Shown: positions 1 through 7,984 of the stretch, piece after piece
Layout: every line of letters begins with the position of its first letter
How positions within the stretch are numbered: the first letter of the stretch is position 1
NCBI RefSeq assembly: GCF_904848625.1
Contig: NZ_CAJHCP010000002.1
Location: 496,001 to 560,000, forward strand
DNA: 64,000 nt
Origin: Paraburkholderia metrosideri
GTDB lineage: Bacteria; Pseudomonadota; Gammaproteobacteria; Burkholderiales; Burkholderiaceae
Direction: 5' to 3'
Position numbers and translations under genes: made by a program
The notes under the pieces: generated by a model
What the model was told of the DNA's origin: nothing
The model's database searches: none
Seen by the model: only the letters and a program-made list of their open reading frames with translations

Positions 1-123
1 GCGCTTTATCGTCAGCGTGAGGGGCGTGATTGACGCTGGTGCGTCACGCGGCGCGCCGCGTCGCACCTGGTATGATTCAGACGGTTGAATCCTTGTTCTT
101 CAGGCAGACCAGCGAGGAGTGCC

Positions 124-1008
124 ATGCCAGTAGTCGATGCCGCGTGGGAAGCGTGGCTGAGCAGCAACGTGACGCGCGGCTGCAGTCCTGAGTCGATGAT
201 CGAGGCAATGGTGGGCGCCGGGTTCGCCGCCCATGCCGCCAGTGCGGCGGTCAACCAGGCGTTTGGCCGGGCGCCGGCGGAGGTCGCCGCGACCAGCGGC
301 GCCACGGCGGCCGCAACCGAGGCCGTGCTCGCCAGGGCTGCACCGCAAACCTATCAATACGACGACGCGCCGGTGGCGCGTGGCAATGTGATCCGTGCGG
401 ATGATCGCGATGTGCGCGTGCTGATGCGCTGCGAACGGCCGCAGGTAATCGTGTTTGCCGATGTGTTGTCGGCGCAGGAGTGCGACGAGATGATCGAGCG
501 TTCGCGGCATCGGCTGAAACGCTCTACCACGGTCAATCCCGCCACGGGCAAGGAGGACGTGATACGCAACCGGACCAGCGAAGGTATCTGGTATCAGCGT
601 GGCGAAGACCCGTTCATCGAGAAGCTCGACCGGCGTATTGCGAGCCTGATGAACTGGCCGGTTGAAAACGGCGAAGGGCTGCAGATTCTTCACTACGGCA
701 CCACCGGCGAGTACCGCCCGCATTTCGATTACTTTCCACCCGATCAACCGGGCAGTGCCGTTCATACCGCGCAAGGCGGTCAGCGGGTGGCGACGCTCGT
801 CATCTATCTGAACGATGTCCCCGATGGCGGCGAAACGATTTTTCCTGAAGCGGGTATGTCGGTCGCGGCGAGCAAGGGCGGGGCGGTGTACTTCCGCTAC
901 ATGAACGGTCAGCGTCAACTCGATCCGTTGACCTTGCATGGCGGTGCGCCCGTGCTGGGCGGCGACAAGTGGATCATGACGAAGTGGATGCGCGAGCGTG
1001 CTTACTGA
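124..1008 (+). CDS. Prolyl 4-hydroxylase-like 2OG-Fe(II) oxygenase
   Basis: 294-residue protein. The C-terminal half is a double-stranded beta-helix 2-oxoglutarate/Fe(II) oxygenase of the prolyl-4-hydroxylase alpha family. The iron site is visible as HFD (H200, D202) and a distal H272 in TLHGG, followed by K282 in GDKW, the expected 2OG-binding lysine. The first ~110 residues are a less conserved N-terminal region with no recognised motif. Start chosen at ATG 124 because GAGGAG lies at about 113-118; an in-frame ATG at 85 lacks such a site. No signal peptide, so probably cytoplasmic. The substrate (free proline, peptidyl proline or another) cannot be read from sequence. Confidence 0.85.
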   Translation: MPVVDAAWEAWLSSNVTRGCSPESMIEAMVGAGFAAHAASAAVNQAFGRAPAEVAATSGATAAATEAVLARAAPQTYQYDDAPVARGNVIRADDRDVRVLMRCERPQVIVFADVLSAQECDEMIERSRHRLKRSTTVNPATGKEDVIRNRTSEGIWYQRGEDPFIEKLDRRIASLMNWPVENGEGLQILHYGTTGEYRPHFDYFPPDQPGSAVHTAQGGQRVATLVIYLNDVPDGGETIFPEAGMSVAASKGGAVYFRYMNGQRQLDPLTLHGGAPVLGGDKWIMTKWMRERAY

Positions 1009-1047
1009 GGTAGTGGCCGACGCGCACGCCGCGGCGTTTTTTCTGCG

Positions 1048-1722
1048 TTAGTCGGCTGCCTGACCGGCGGCTGCATTGCCGGTGGAAGAGCCCGTGAACC
1101 ACTGCTTCAATGCGCTGCGGCCCGTTGTATATCCCATTCTCATGATCATCAGGCCGATGGCTGCGCCAGCAATCTGATCGAGCATCGGCAGACCCGCCAG
1201 GCTGCCTGCGAGGCCCAACGTGGCGACCAATGCCGACACGGCATCAACGCGCGCATGCAACGCGCTCGCCATCAGCAGCGATGAACCGGTGCGACGGCTT
1301 TCGGCACGCAGATAGCGGAACAGTGCTTCCTTGGTGACCATGACGAAGCCGCTCACGGCAAGCGCGCCGACATGCATCGCGGTGCTGCCGGTCAACGCCG
1401 ATGTTTGCGACACGCTATTCCACAGCATTTCTGTTGCGGTGACGATCAGTACCGCCGCGATGAACAGCGACGCGAGCGACTGCTCGACGCTGTTATCGGC
1501 ACTGTGCGCGGGATGTGCGTTGCGCCCGTTGCGGGTCTTCGCACTCAGGTGCTTTGCGCTGAAGTACAGCACGATCAGCACGACGGCGTCGGCGGCCAGA
1601 TCGCTGAGTGTGTGAATGCCGTCCGCGAACAGGCCATCCGAATTGGCAGTGAGGCCGAGCGCGATTTGCATCGATGAGAGAAACGCGTTGAGCAGCGCGC
1701 TGGCGGAGGCGGCCTTAAACAA
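1048..1722 (-). CDS. Cation diffusion facilitator family transporter, N-terminus probably frameshifted
   Basis: 224 residues readable from a TTG codon. Membrane segments and the CDF signatures ADGIHTLSDLAAD and HARVDAVS are present, matching the DGxHSxSD and HHRSD metal-site regions of cation-efflux proteins. The cytosolic histidine-rich loop is altered (AHPAHSADN where HPYGHGR is usual). The cytoplasmic CDF C-terminal domain is absent, so this is a short family member. The frame opens only five codons upstream of the TTG. A second frame from an ATG at 1783 encodes 21 residues (MPQSIECDSRERRAALSG, then GHL) that look like a CDF N-terminus and end at a TAA exactly where the main frame starts; a +1 shift near 1721-1727 would join them. 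Metal unknown (Fe, Zn, Mn or Co are usual). Confidence 0.7.
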   Translation of the reverse strand: MFKAASASALLNAFLSSMQIALGLTANSDGLFADGIHTLSDLAADAVVLIVLYFSAKHLSAKTRNGRNAHPAHSADNSVEQSLASLFIAAVLIVTATEMLWNSVSQTSALTGSTAMHVGALAVSGFVMVTKEALFRYLRAESRRTGSSLLMASALHARVDAVSALVATLGLAGSLAGLPMLDQIAGAAIGLMIMRMGYTTGRSALKQWFTGSSTGNAAAGQAAD

Positions 1723-2095
1723 GGTGGCCGCCGCTCAGAGCTGCACGGCGTTCGCGGCTGTCGCACTCGATAGACTGTGGCATGGGTTGGGACGGTTTCT
1801 GTTTGTCGCAGCAAGTTACCTGCCGAAAGTTGCAGTCCGATGACAACGCCGGGATCGTCATGATTGGCGCGCAGCGAAGAAGCGCCCGTGGGGGCGCTCG
1901 CAGTGCGCGGGTGACCTTGCCGGTCGACGAGGGGTCCAGGCAGATGAGCTGCCTAGGTGCGGGGGGGGCGCGTCTCTTCTTATTCTTCTAACGCGCTTTT
2001 GTCGTGTTTGCTGCTTACGTCATCTTGCAGGTGCCGGGTCGTTCCTGCGAGCGAAACGGCTAACCCATCCCAATGCCGGGATGGGCCATATCGCC
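1723..2095. other. Intergenic region with a possible terminator
   Basis: 373 bases between the cation-efflux gene and the MFS exporter gene, both on the minus strand. The first 61 bases probably hold the lost N-terminal codons of the efflux gene. An 8-bp perfect stem (CCCATCCC at 2064-2071, GGGATGGG at 2078-2085) lies 11 bases past the exporter stop codon. The remaining open frames show no codon-usage or motif support. Confidence 0.5.
2064..2085 (-). terminator. Possible terminator of the MFS gene
   Basis: Perfect 8-bp hairpin stem with a 6-base loop just downstream of the MFS stop codon on the minus strand. The following U-run is weak (TTAGCC), so it may be an inefficient or Rho-assisted terminator. 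Confidence 0.35.
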
Positions 2096-3535
2096 TTAAC
2101 CTTTCGCCGGACCCTCGTTGCTGCGCGAGCCGCCGCCAATACTCTGGCCGGCATCGCGCGAAAGACCCCGATAGCCGAGCACCGACACCAGCGTCAGCAC
2201 CCCTGCAAACAGAAACGCGAGGCGGAAGTCGTCGAGCGTGAAAACGCGGCCCGTGGTCTCGCCATTGAAGAACGCCGCCGCGCGCAGCGACACGGCGCCG
2301 AACGCGATGCCAAGACCGATCGTCATCTGCGCCGCTGCGCTCCACAACGTGCTGGCAGCACTCATTTGCGGTTGCGCGACATCGGCATAGGCGAGCGTGG
2401 CGAGCGTCGAGAATTGCATCGAGCGAGCTACCCCGTACACGAACACGACGATCAGCACGAGCGCGAGCGGCACGTTCGGCGTCAGCAGTCCGCACGCGAT
2501 GATGAAGATGCCCGCCACCGTGACGTCGATGATCGACACCGTCCGGAAACCGTAACGCCGCAGGATACGGGTGGTCAGCGCCTTCATGCCGAGATTGCCG
2601 AGCGCGCTCGCGAGCAGCAGCAAACCGGAGCGGAACGCGGACAGGCCAAAGCCGAGCTGAAACAACAGCGGCATCAGATAGGGCACTGCGCCAATCCCAA
2701 TGCGCGTCAACGATCCCGTGACAACCGTCACGGAGAAGGTCGGAATCTTCAGCGTCGACACGTCGATCAACGGATACGGATGACGCTTCGCATGCTGGAA
2801 CATGACCACGCCCAGCAGCAAACCCGCGACGATCACCGCCGCGGCGAGCCACGGATTGGTGCCGGGCTGGCTGGCCAGTTCGGCGCCGTACAGAATCGCC
2901 GTCAGCGACGTGCCGCTGAGCAGCAGGCCGACCACGTCGAGCGGTTTGCGTTCGGTGCCGCGCAGATTCGGCACCAGCGCGAGCGCAATAGCCATGGCCG
3001 CGAGGCCGAACGGCACATTCAGCAGGAAGATCCAGCGCCACGACCCATAGGTCGTGATGAAGCCGCCTACCGGCGGTCCGACGACCGGCGCGGCAATCGC
3101 CGGCCAGGTGATGGTCGAGATAGCCTGCATCATCTTGCTTTTCTCGGTGCTGCGGACCACGATCAGGCGGCCCACCGGCACCATCATCGCGCCGCCGATG
3201 CCTTGTAGCAGCCGCGCGGCGGTGAATTCGACCACGTTCTGCGACAGCCCGCACAACACCGACGCCGCCGTGAACACACCGATCGCGCTGAAGAACACCG
3301 TGCGCGAGCCGCAGCGGTCGGCGACCCAGCCGCTGGCGGGGATGAAAATCGCCAGCGCCAGCATGTATGCCGTCATGCCGAGGCTCAGGCTGTTAGGACC
3401 GACGCCGAACGAATGCGCCATCTGGGGCAACGCGGTGGCGATCACCGTGGTGTCGAGATACTCCATGAAGAAGGTGGCGGCGACGATATACGGCAACCAG
3501 CCGATGTGCGCATTGCGGCTGCTGCTGGCGGTCAT
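2096..3535 (-). CDS. DHA2 (EmrB/QacA) family MFS drug exporter
   Basis: 479-residue inner-membrane protein with about 14 hydrophobic segments, as in the DHA2 drug:H+ antiporter family. Visible family motifs are LDTTVIATALPQM in helix 1 (motif D1-like), WVADRCGSRTVFF in the loop after helix 2 (motif A) and the GPPVGGFI segment of motif C near residue 155. It probably exports a toxic or metabolic compound using the proton gradient; no EmrA-type adaptor or regulator gene lies beside it, and the substrate is unknown. Closest in character to the MdtD-like branch. The start is ATG at 3535; a better-placed alternative is not visible. Confidence 0.88.
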   Translation of the reverse strand: MTASSSRNAHIGWLPYIVAATFFMEYLDTTVIATALPQMAHSFGVGPNSLSLGMTAYMLALAIFIPASGWVADRCGSRTVFFSAIGVFTAASVLCGLSQNVVEFTAARLLQGIGGAMMVPVGRLIVVRSTEKSKMMQAISTITWPAIAAPVVGPPVGGFITTYGSWRWIFLLNVPFGLAAMAIALALVPNLRGTERKPLDVVGLLLSGTSLTAILYGAELASQPGTNPWLAAAVIVAGLLLGVVMFQHAKRHPYPLIDVSTLKIPTFSVTVVTGSLTRIGIGAVPYLMPLLFQLGFGLSAFRSGLLLLASALGNLGMKALTTRILRRYGFRTVSIIDVTVAGIFIIACGLLTPNVPLALVLIVVFVYGVARSMQFSTLATLAYADVAQPQMSAASTLWSAAAQMTIGLGIAFGAVSLRAAAFFNGETTGRVFTLDDFRLAFLFAGVLTLVSVLGYRGLSRDAGQSIGGGSRSNEGPAKG

Positions 3536-4008
3536 TGCGCGGCCCCCGCTGCACGATGGGGGAGGGTTTGGACGCGGTGAGCGCGTCGGCGGCTTGCGCG
3601 CGATGGAGTGAACTTCATGATTCTGGCGACTACCTTTCGATGGCGTGTTTCCGGCGTCCGGCAGGGCGGACGTGCGACAGGATTGCAGTTTGAATGAAAG
3701 CGACGGCGATAGTCGCGCGCGAGGCGTGGGTCGCTCGACGGCGCGTCGCCAGCCCTGAATCGTAACGCAATAAATCGCGCCATACCGGGCAGGCGGGCAT
3801 GCGGAGGGGACGGTGGGGCGATGCGCGCATGAAGCGGGAGCGCGTTCAGCGTGGATGTGGATGTGGATTGTCCCGAACCTGGCGAAGCTGGGTTAGCCAG
3901 GTCGGGGCATGGGTCACGTCGTGGGATCGACTCGCGTCAACGCGCGGCGCACGGCGGCGCCGCGTAGCATCGTCGTGCGGGGAACACGATCTTTGCTTTC
4001 CCTGCCCT
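3536..4008. other. Intergenic region, no supported gene
   Basis: 473 bases between the MFS start and the lyase stop codon. Several short frames cross it but none has a ribosome-binding site, a family motif or a conserved-looking composition. No hairpin with a U-run is evident. Confidence 0.5.
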
Positions 4009-4890
4009 TCAGTCCTTTGCCGCGTATTCGCGATCCAGCCGGTCATACAGCGGCTTGTTGACCAGTCGCTGACGTTCGCTGAACGGCGCAACCAGCGTCG
4101 CGTCTTCATCGAGCCGTCCGTTACCCTGCAATGAACCGAGCGCCCGCTGCATGCCGAGCACGGCGCCTTGCAGCGCCGCGTTCGCGTACAGCACGATCCC
4201 GTAGCCGAGTTTTGCGAGCGCTTCGCGCGATTGCACCGGCGTCTTGCCACCAATCACGATGTTGATCAACTGCGGCGTGTCGAACAGCGACGGCAGACGT
4301 TCGATATCGGCGAGCGATTCCGTCGCTTCGATAAACAGAATGTCCGCGCCGGCTTCGATAAAACGGTGGCCGCGCTCGATCGCGTCTTCAATGCCATGAA
4401 CGGCCGCCGAGTCGGTGCGCGCCATGATCTGCAGATTGCCGTCTTCGCGCGCATCCACGGCCGCGCGGATCTTGCCGACCATCTCGCTCGTGCTGACGAC
4501 TTCCTTGCCGGAAAAGTGGCCGCATTTCTTCGGCATGATCTGATCTTCGAACTGGATCACGTCGGCGCCGCTGCGCTCCAGCACGCGCACCGTGCGGCGC
4601 ACGTTCAGCGCGTTGCCGAAACCGGTGTCGGCGTCGACGATCAGCGGCAGTTCGACCGCGTCGCGAATCCGCTCGGTGTGTTCGGCGACTTCGGCGAGTC
4701 CGATGAAGCCCAGATCGGGCAGACCGAGCGACATGTTGGTGACGCCCGCGCCCGTGATGTAGATCGCTTCGAAGCCGGCTTCTTCGATCACGCGCGCGCT
4801 CATCGCGTTGAAGGCGCCGGGCACCAGCAGGCCCTGACGTTGGTTGACTTTGGCGCGGAACGCGGCGCGACGGGCTGCGGATGTGGTCAT
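4009..4890 (-). CDS. PEP mutase / isocitrate lyase superfamily C-C lyase
   Basis: 293-residue TIM-barrel lyase of the isocitrate lyase/PEP mutase superfamily (2-methylisocitrate lyase, dimethylmalate lyase, oxaloacetate decarboxylase and carboxyphosphonoenolpyruvate mutase are relatives). The Mg2+-binding DADTGFG motif is at 85-91 and the catalytic-loop motif KKCGH at 121-125; the cysteine favours true lyase chemistry on a 2-substituted malate over phosphonate chemistry. Start at ATG 4890 is supported by GGAGA 6 bases upstream. The gene stands alone, divergent from a PrpR-like activator, and has a sigma-54 promoter at 4940-4955. No prpC or acnD/prpF gene is nearby, so calling it PrpB would be unsafe; the exact substrate is open. 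Confidence 0.85.
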   Translation of the reverse strand: MTTSAARRAAFRAKVNQRQGLLVPGAFNAMSARVIEEAGFEAIYITGAGVTNMSLGLPDLGFIGLAEVAEHTERIRDAVELPLIVDADTGFGNALNVRRTVRVLERSGADVIQFEDQIMPKKCGHFSGKEVVSTSEMVGKIRAAVDAREDGNLQIMARTDSAAVHGIEDAIERGHRFIEAGADILFIEATESLADIERLPSLFDTPQLINIVIGGKTPVQSREALAKLGYGIVLYANAALQGAVLGMQRALGSLQGNGRLDEDATLVAPFSERQRLVNKPLYDRLDREYAAKD

Positions 4891-4939
4891 GATGTGTCTC
4901 CAGTACAGGTGGTCGATGATAGAAACCTGAGCCGTATTT

Positions 4940-4955
4940 TGCAGGAAGCGTGCCA
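4940..4955 (-). promoter_or_regulatory. Sigma-54 (RpoN) promoter of the lyase gene
   Basis: On the minus strand the sequence reads TGGCACGCTTCCTGCA, against the RpoN consensus TGGCACGN4TTGCW: a perfect -24 element and one mismatch at -12, with the invariant GG and GC 10 bases apart. It lies about 50 bases upstream of the lyase start codon. The divergent gene encodes a sigma-54 activator, which makes the assignment coherent. Confidence 0.8.
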
Positions 4956-5044
4956 TTCGGCGGCGTTTGGGATGTTTCCTTTGATAATCAGCGGGTTGAC
5001 GCGGATTCACGGGGCTCGGGCGTTCATGGCAGAATACGCAAAGT

Positions 5045-5068
5045 GTTCCGTGAAACGTTTCATGGAAC
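5045..5068. promoter_or_regulatory. Operator-like 24-bp palindrome (candidate activator site)
   Basis: Near-perfect inverted repeat centred on ACGT: left arm GTTCCGTGAAAC, right arm GTTTCATGGAAC, with one mismatched pair. A further copy of the right half (GGAACGTTTC) overlaps at 5064-5073. It sits about 90-115 bases upstream of the sigma-54 promoter and just ahead of the activator's own start, a typical enhancer position that would also allow autoregulation. Binding by the adjacent PrpR-like protein is inferred. Confidence 0.65.
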
Positions 5069-5094
5069 GTTTCAGGTCCAGAGGGAGCGCCGCA

Positions 5095-7161
5095 GTGTCC
5101 ACATTTTCTCCATCCCTTGCGACTCTCGATTCTGGCCGCCCCGGGGTTGCTCTGGTCAGTATCAGCCGCCTCGAGTCGCTTTGCGCGGCGGTTGCGCCAC
5201 GATACGCCGAGCACGCCAGATTTTTCTCGGTGCGGGAAGGTTACGGCGCGGCGGTGACGGCCTTGCAGGCCTACGTCGACGCGGGCGCAGTCGACGTCGT
5301 GCTGGCCGCCGGCTCGAACGGCGCGTATTTGCGCGACAACCTTAGCGTGCCAGTCGTGATGGTCAAGGTGAACGGTTTCGACGTGCTCAGCGCGATTACC
5401 CGCGCCACCTCCACGTGGCCCGGTGCGCGGATCGGCCTGCTGCTGCATGAAACGGTTTCGCACGAACTCGCGGATCTGAGTCCGTGGCTGAACATCAGCC
5501 TGAAACAGCACGCTTATCGCTCTGTCGACGAAGTCCGGCTAGCCGTCGACCAGCTCGCCGCCGAAGGTTGCAGCGTCATCATCGGTCCCGGCATGGCCTG
5601 CGATTTCGCGCAGCAGGCCGGCATGGAAAGCGTGTTTCTGTACTCGCTCGGCGCAGTCGAAGAAGCGTTCGAGCGCTCGGTCGAACTGGCGCGCGTGAGT
5701 CGTCAGAAGGAATCGAAGCGGGTGCGGCTGAATACGATCGTCGCGCATCTACGTGACGGCGTCGCGGCGTTCGACGCAGCGGGCCAGCTCGAAGCCGTCA
5801 ATCCAGCAATGCTCGAACTGCTGGGTTTGAGCGCGTCGGCGTCGGCCCCAGCAGATCGTGAGCAGCATGTGGCGTCCCAGGTAGCCCGCGCGGTCGGCCC
5901 GCTGCTGCGCGAAAGCGAAGCGTTCGCGCACGACCCGGCCGGAGACGAGCGCATCGAACAGATCGGCGGACGCGCGCTGATCGTCAACTGCACGCCGATC
6001 ATCGAGCAGGGCGTCCGTTCGGGCTCCGTGGTGACCGTGCAAGACGCACAGGTTGCGCAGCGGATCGACCGGTCGCTGCGCACCAGCCAGCGGCCGAAAC
6101 ATCTGGTCGCGCGGCATCGGCTGGACGATCTGATCGGCGCGTCCGCGGCGCTCGAACGGGTGCGCCGGCTGGCGCGAGCCGGCGCGGCGCATGACGCCAC
6201 CGTGCTGCTGACCGGCGCAAGCGGCACCGGTAAGGAACTGGTCGCGCAGGGCATCCACAACGCGAGTCGGCGGCGCGGCAATCCGTTCGTCGCGTTCAAT
6301 TGCGCGGCGTTGCCCGAAGGGTTGATCGAAAGCGAACTGTTCGGCCACGAGGAGGGCGCGTTCACAGGCGCGCGCCGTGGCGGCAAGCCAGGCCTCTTCG
6401 AGATGGCCCACACCGGCACCATTTTTCTCGATGAGATCGGCGAAATGCCGGCGGCATTGCAAAGCCGGCTGTTGCGCGTCTTGCAGGAGCGCGAGGTGAT
6501 GAAACTCGGCTCAGGGCGTGCCACACCGGTCGATGTGCGGGTGATCGCCGCCACCCATCGGGACTTGCACGCGCTGGTCGGGGAAGGCGCGTTTCGCGCG
6601 GATTTGTATTTTCGTCTGAATCTGCTTCAGATAGAATTGCCGCCGCTGCGCGAACGGCGCGACGATATTGCGCCACTGGCGCGGCACTTGTTAAGCCGGA
6701 GCGCGCTCCAATATGGTCTGGCAGATACAGCGCTCAGCCAGGTGTTGAGCTTCCTCGCGCCGCTTTTCGAGCACTACGCGTGGCCCGGCAACGTTCGGGA
6801 GCTGGAAAATCTGCTGGCGCGAGCTGCGATTTATCTGGGCAACGACGGCGATAGCGGCACTGACCCGGCGGCTCGAAACTCGCCCCGGGCACAGGACTGG
6901 CAGGCCGTGTTCCCCGAGTTTGGACGCATGACGCAGACACCGCACCATGCGAAACCGGCACTGAGCGGCTTACGTTCCGTAACCGGTGCAGAGCCGGTCC
7001 GCACCGCCGCTCCGACGCGTGACGAGGTGCTGCAGGCCCTCGAACAAACCGGCGGAAACCGCGCTGCGGCAAGCCGGGCATTGGGTATCGGCAGGACGAC
7101 GCTGTGGCGGCTGCTGAAAGATCAGGACCCGCGCGATAGGCAGCAGGCTCGAAGCAAATAG
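5095..7161 (+). CDS. PrpR-like sigma-54-dependent transcriptional activator
   Basis: 688-residue bacterial enhancer-binding protein. Order: a PrpR_N-type sensor domain (about 15-190), a PAS domain (about 215-320), an AAA+ sigma-54 interaction domain and a Fis-type helix-turn-helix near the C-terminus ([20 protein letters not shown], about 655-675). Walker A GASGTGK is at 374-380 and the sigma-54 contact loop GAFTGA at 421-426, so it should be a working activator. Start chosen at GTG 5095 because GAGGGAG (5081-5087) is ideally spaced; in-frame ATGs at 5026 and 5062 have no such site and the latter lies inside the palindrome. It probably activates the divergent lyase gene in response to the lyase substrate or a related metabolite bound by the N-terminal domain. 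Confidence 0.88.
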   Translation: MSTFSPSLATLDSGRPGVALVSISRLESLCAAVAPRYAEHARFFSVREGYGAAVTALQAYVDAGAVDVVLAAGSNGAYLRDNLSVPVVMVKVNGFDVLSAITRATSTWPGARIGLLLHETVSHELADLSPWLNISLKQHAYRSVDEVRLAVDQLAAEGCSVIIGPGMACDFAQQAGMESVFLYSLGAVEEAFERSVELARVSRQKESKRVRLNTIVAHLRDGVAAFDAAGQLEAVNPAMLELLGLSASASAPADREQHVASQVARAVGPLLRESEAFAHDPAGDERIEQIGGRALIVNCTPIIEQGVRSGSVVTVQDAQVAQRIDRSLRTSQRPKHLVARHRLDDLIGASAALERVRRLARAGAAHDATVLLTGASGTGKELVAQGIHNASRRRGNPFVAFNCAALPEGLIESELFGHEEGAFTGARRGGKPGLFEMAHTGTIFLDEIGEMPAALQSRLLRVLQEREVMKLGSGRATPVDVRVIAATHRDLHALVGEGAFRADLYFRLNLLQIELPPLRERRDDIAPLARHLLSRSALQYGLADTALSQVLSFLAPLFEHYAWPGNVRELENLLARAAIYLGNDGDSGTDPAARNSPRAQDWQAVFPEFGRMTQTPHHAKPALSGLRSVTGAEPVRTAAPTRDEVLQALEQTGGNRAAASRALGIGRTTLWRLLKDQDPRDRQQARSK

Positions 7162-7194
7162 TGTCAGACTATCGCTATCATTAAAACAATCCGC
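7158..7194 (+). promoter_or_regulatory. Possible OxyR-binding site upstream of ahpC
   Basis: The OxyR pattern is four ATAG/CTAT elements spaced by 7. Here ATAG (7158-7161), N7, CTAT (7169-7172) is exact, then N7, ATTA (7180-7183, 3 of 4), N7, CCGC (poor). It lies 70-105 bases upstream of ahpC, a known OxyR target. An extra inverted repeat, TGTCAGAC at 7162-7169 and GTCTGACA at 7212-7219, brackets the region. Confidence 0.5.
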
Positions 7195-7262
7195 TTTACC
7201 TATTAAGCGTCGTCTGACATACTGACTCCACTTTCCAACCACTCCGAAAGAGGACTCAGCAA

Positions 7263-7826
7263 ATGCCGATCATCAATAGTCAAGTCAAACCGTTCAAGGC
7301 ACAGGCTTATCACAACGGCGATTTCGTGACCGTCACTGAAGAAAGCCTGAAGGGCAAGTGGTCGGTTTTGGTTTTCTATCCGGCTGACTTCACGTTTGTT
7401 TGCCCGACCGAACTGGGTGACCTGGCCGATCGTTACGCCGAATTCCAGAAGCTCGGCGTTGAAATCTACAGCGTGTCGACCGATACGCACTTCACGCACA
7501 AGGCATGGCACGACACGTCGGACACGATCCAGAAGATCAAGTACCCGATGGTTGCTGACCCGACGCTGGCCATCTCGCGCGCTTTCGACGTGCTGATCGA
7601 AGAAGAAGGTCTGGCACTGCGCGGCACGTTCGTGATCAACCCGGAAGGCGAGATCAAGCTGTCGGAAGTGCACGACAACGGTATCGGCCGTGACGCAGGC
7701 GAACTGCTGCGCAAGGTGCAGGCTGCTCAATACGTCGCAGCGCACCCGGGTGAAGTTTGCCCCGCCAAGTGGACGCCGGGCGCAGACACGCTGACGCCGT
7801 CGCTGGACCTGATCGGCAAGATCTAA
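7263..7826 (+). CDS. ahpC: Alkyl hydroperoxide reductase subunit C (2-Cys peroxiredoxin)
   Basis: 187 residues, full family length. Reduces H2O2, organic peroxides and peroxynitrite in the cytoplasm with electrons from AhpF. The peroxidatic C47 lies in DFTFVCPTE and the resolving C165 in GEVCPAKW, both in canonical positions for the typical 2-Cys AhpC/Prx1 group. GAGGA about 8 bases upstream of ATG 7263 supports the start. It is followed by ahpF after a 158-base spacer with a 10-bp hairpin. The upstream OxyR-like element suggests induction by peroxide. Strong codon bias (frequent CTG, GGC, AAG) fits a highly expressed protein. Confidence 0.97.
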   Translation: MPIINSQVKPFKAQAYHNGDFVTVTEESLKGKWSVLVFYPADFTFVCPTELGDLADRYAEFQKLGVEIYSVSTDTHFTHKAWHDTSDTIQKIKYPMVADPTLAISRAFDVLIEEEGLALRGTFVINPEGEIKLSEVHDNGIGRDAGELLRKVQAAQYVAAHPGEVCPAKWTPGADTLTPSLDLIGKI

Positions 7827-7877
7827 GGTCTCACGACCCACAGCAGTGAGCGCCTAACAGCGCACCAGCATCACCGT

Positions 7878-7903
7878 GCGAATCGCCTGAAGCGGTGATT
7901 CGC
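7878..7903 (+). other. Intercistronic hairpin between ahpC and ahpF
   Basis: Stem GCGAATCGCC (7878-7887) pairs with GGTGATTCGC (7894-7903) across a 6-base loop, with one G-U pair. No U-run follows, so a processing or stability element, or a weak attenuator that lowers ahpF relative to ahpC, is more likely than a full terminator. Confidence 0.45.
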
Positions 7904-7984
7904 GCGTCCCCGGGCTGCACCGGTCCTATCCGGACTGCGTGCGGCGCCGGGAACCCAACACCCACGTCACGGAATCGAAACGCC

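Noticed and set aside
1..123. Possible 3' end of an upstream gene at the window edge
   Set aside because: No frame entering from the left edge shows recognisable protein motifs, so no partial gene is called.
1980..3254. 424-codon minus-strand frame overlapping the MFS gene in another phase
   Set aside because: Arg/Ala-rich out-of-frame shadow; the 479-residue MFS frame carries all conserved motifs.
5026..5094. Upstream ATG starts (5026, 5062) for the PrpR-like activator
   Set aside because: No ribosome-binding site, overlap with the palindrome, and a GTG at 5095 with an excellent GAGGGAG.
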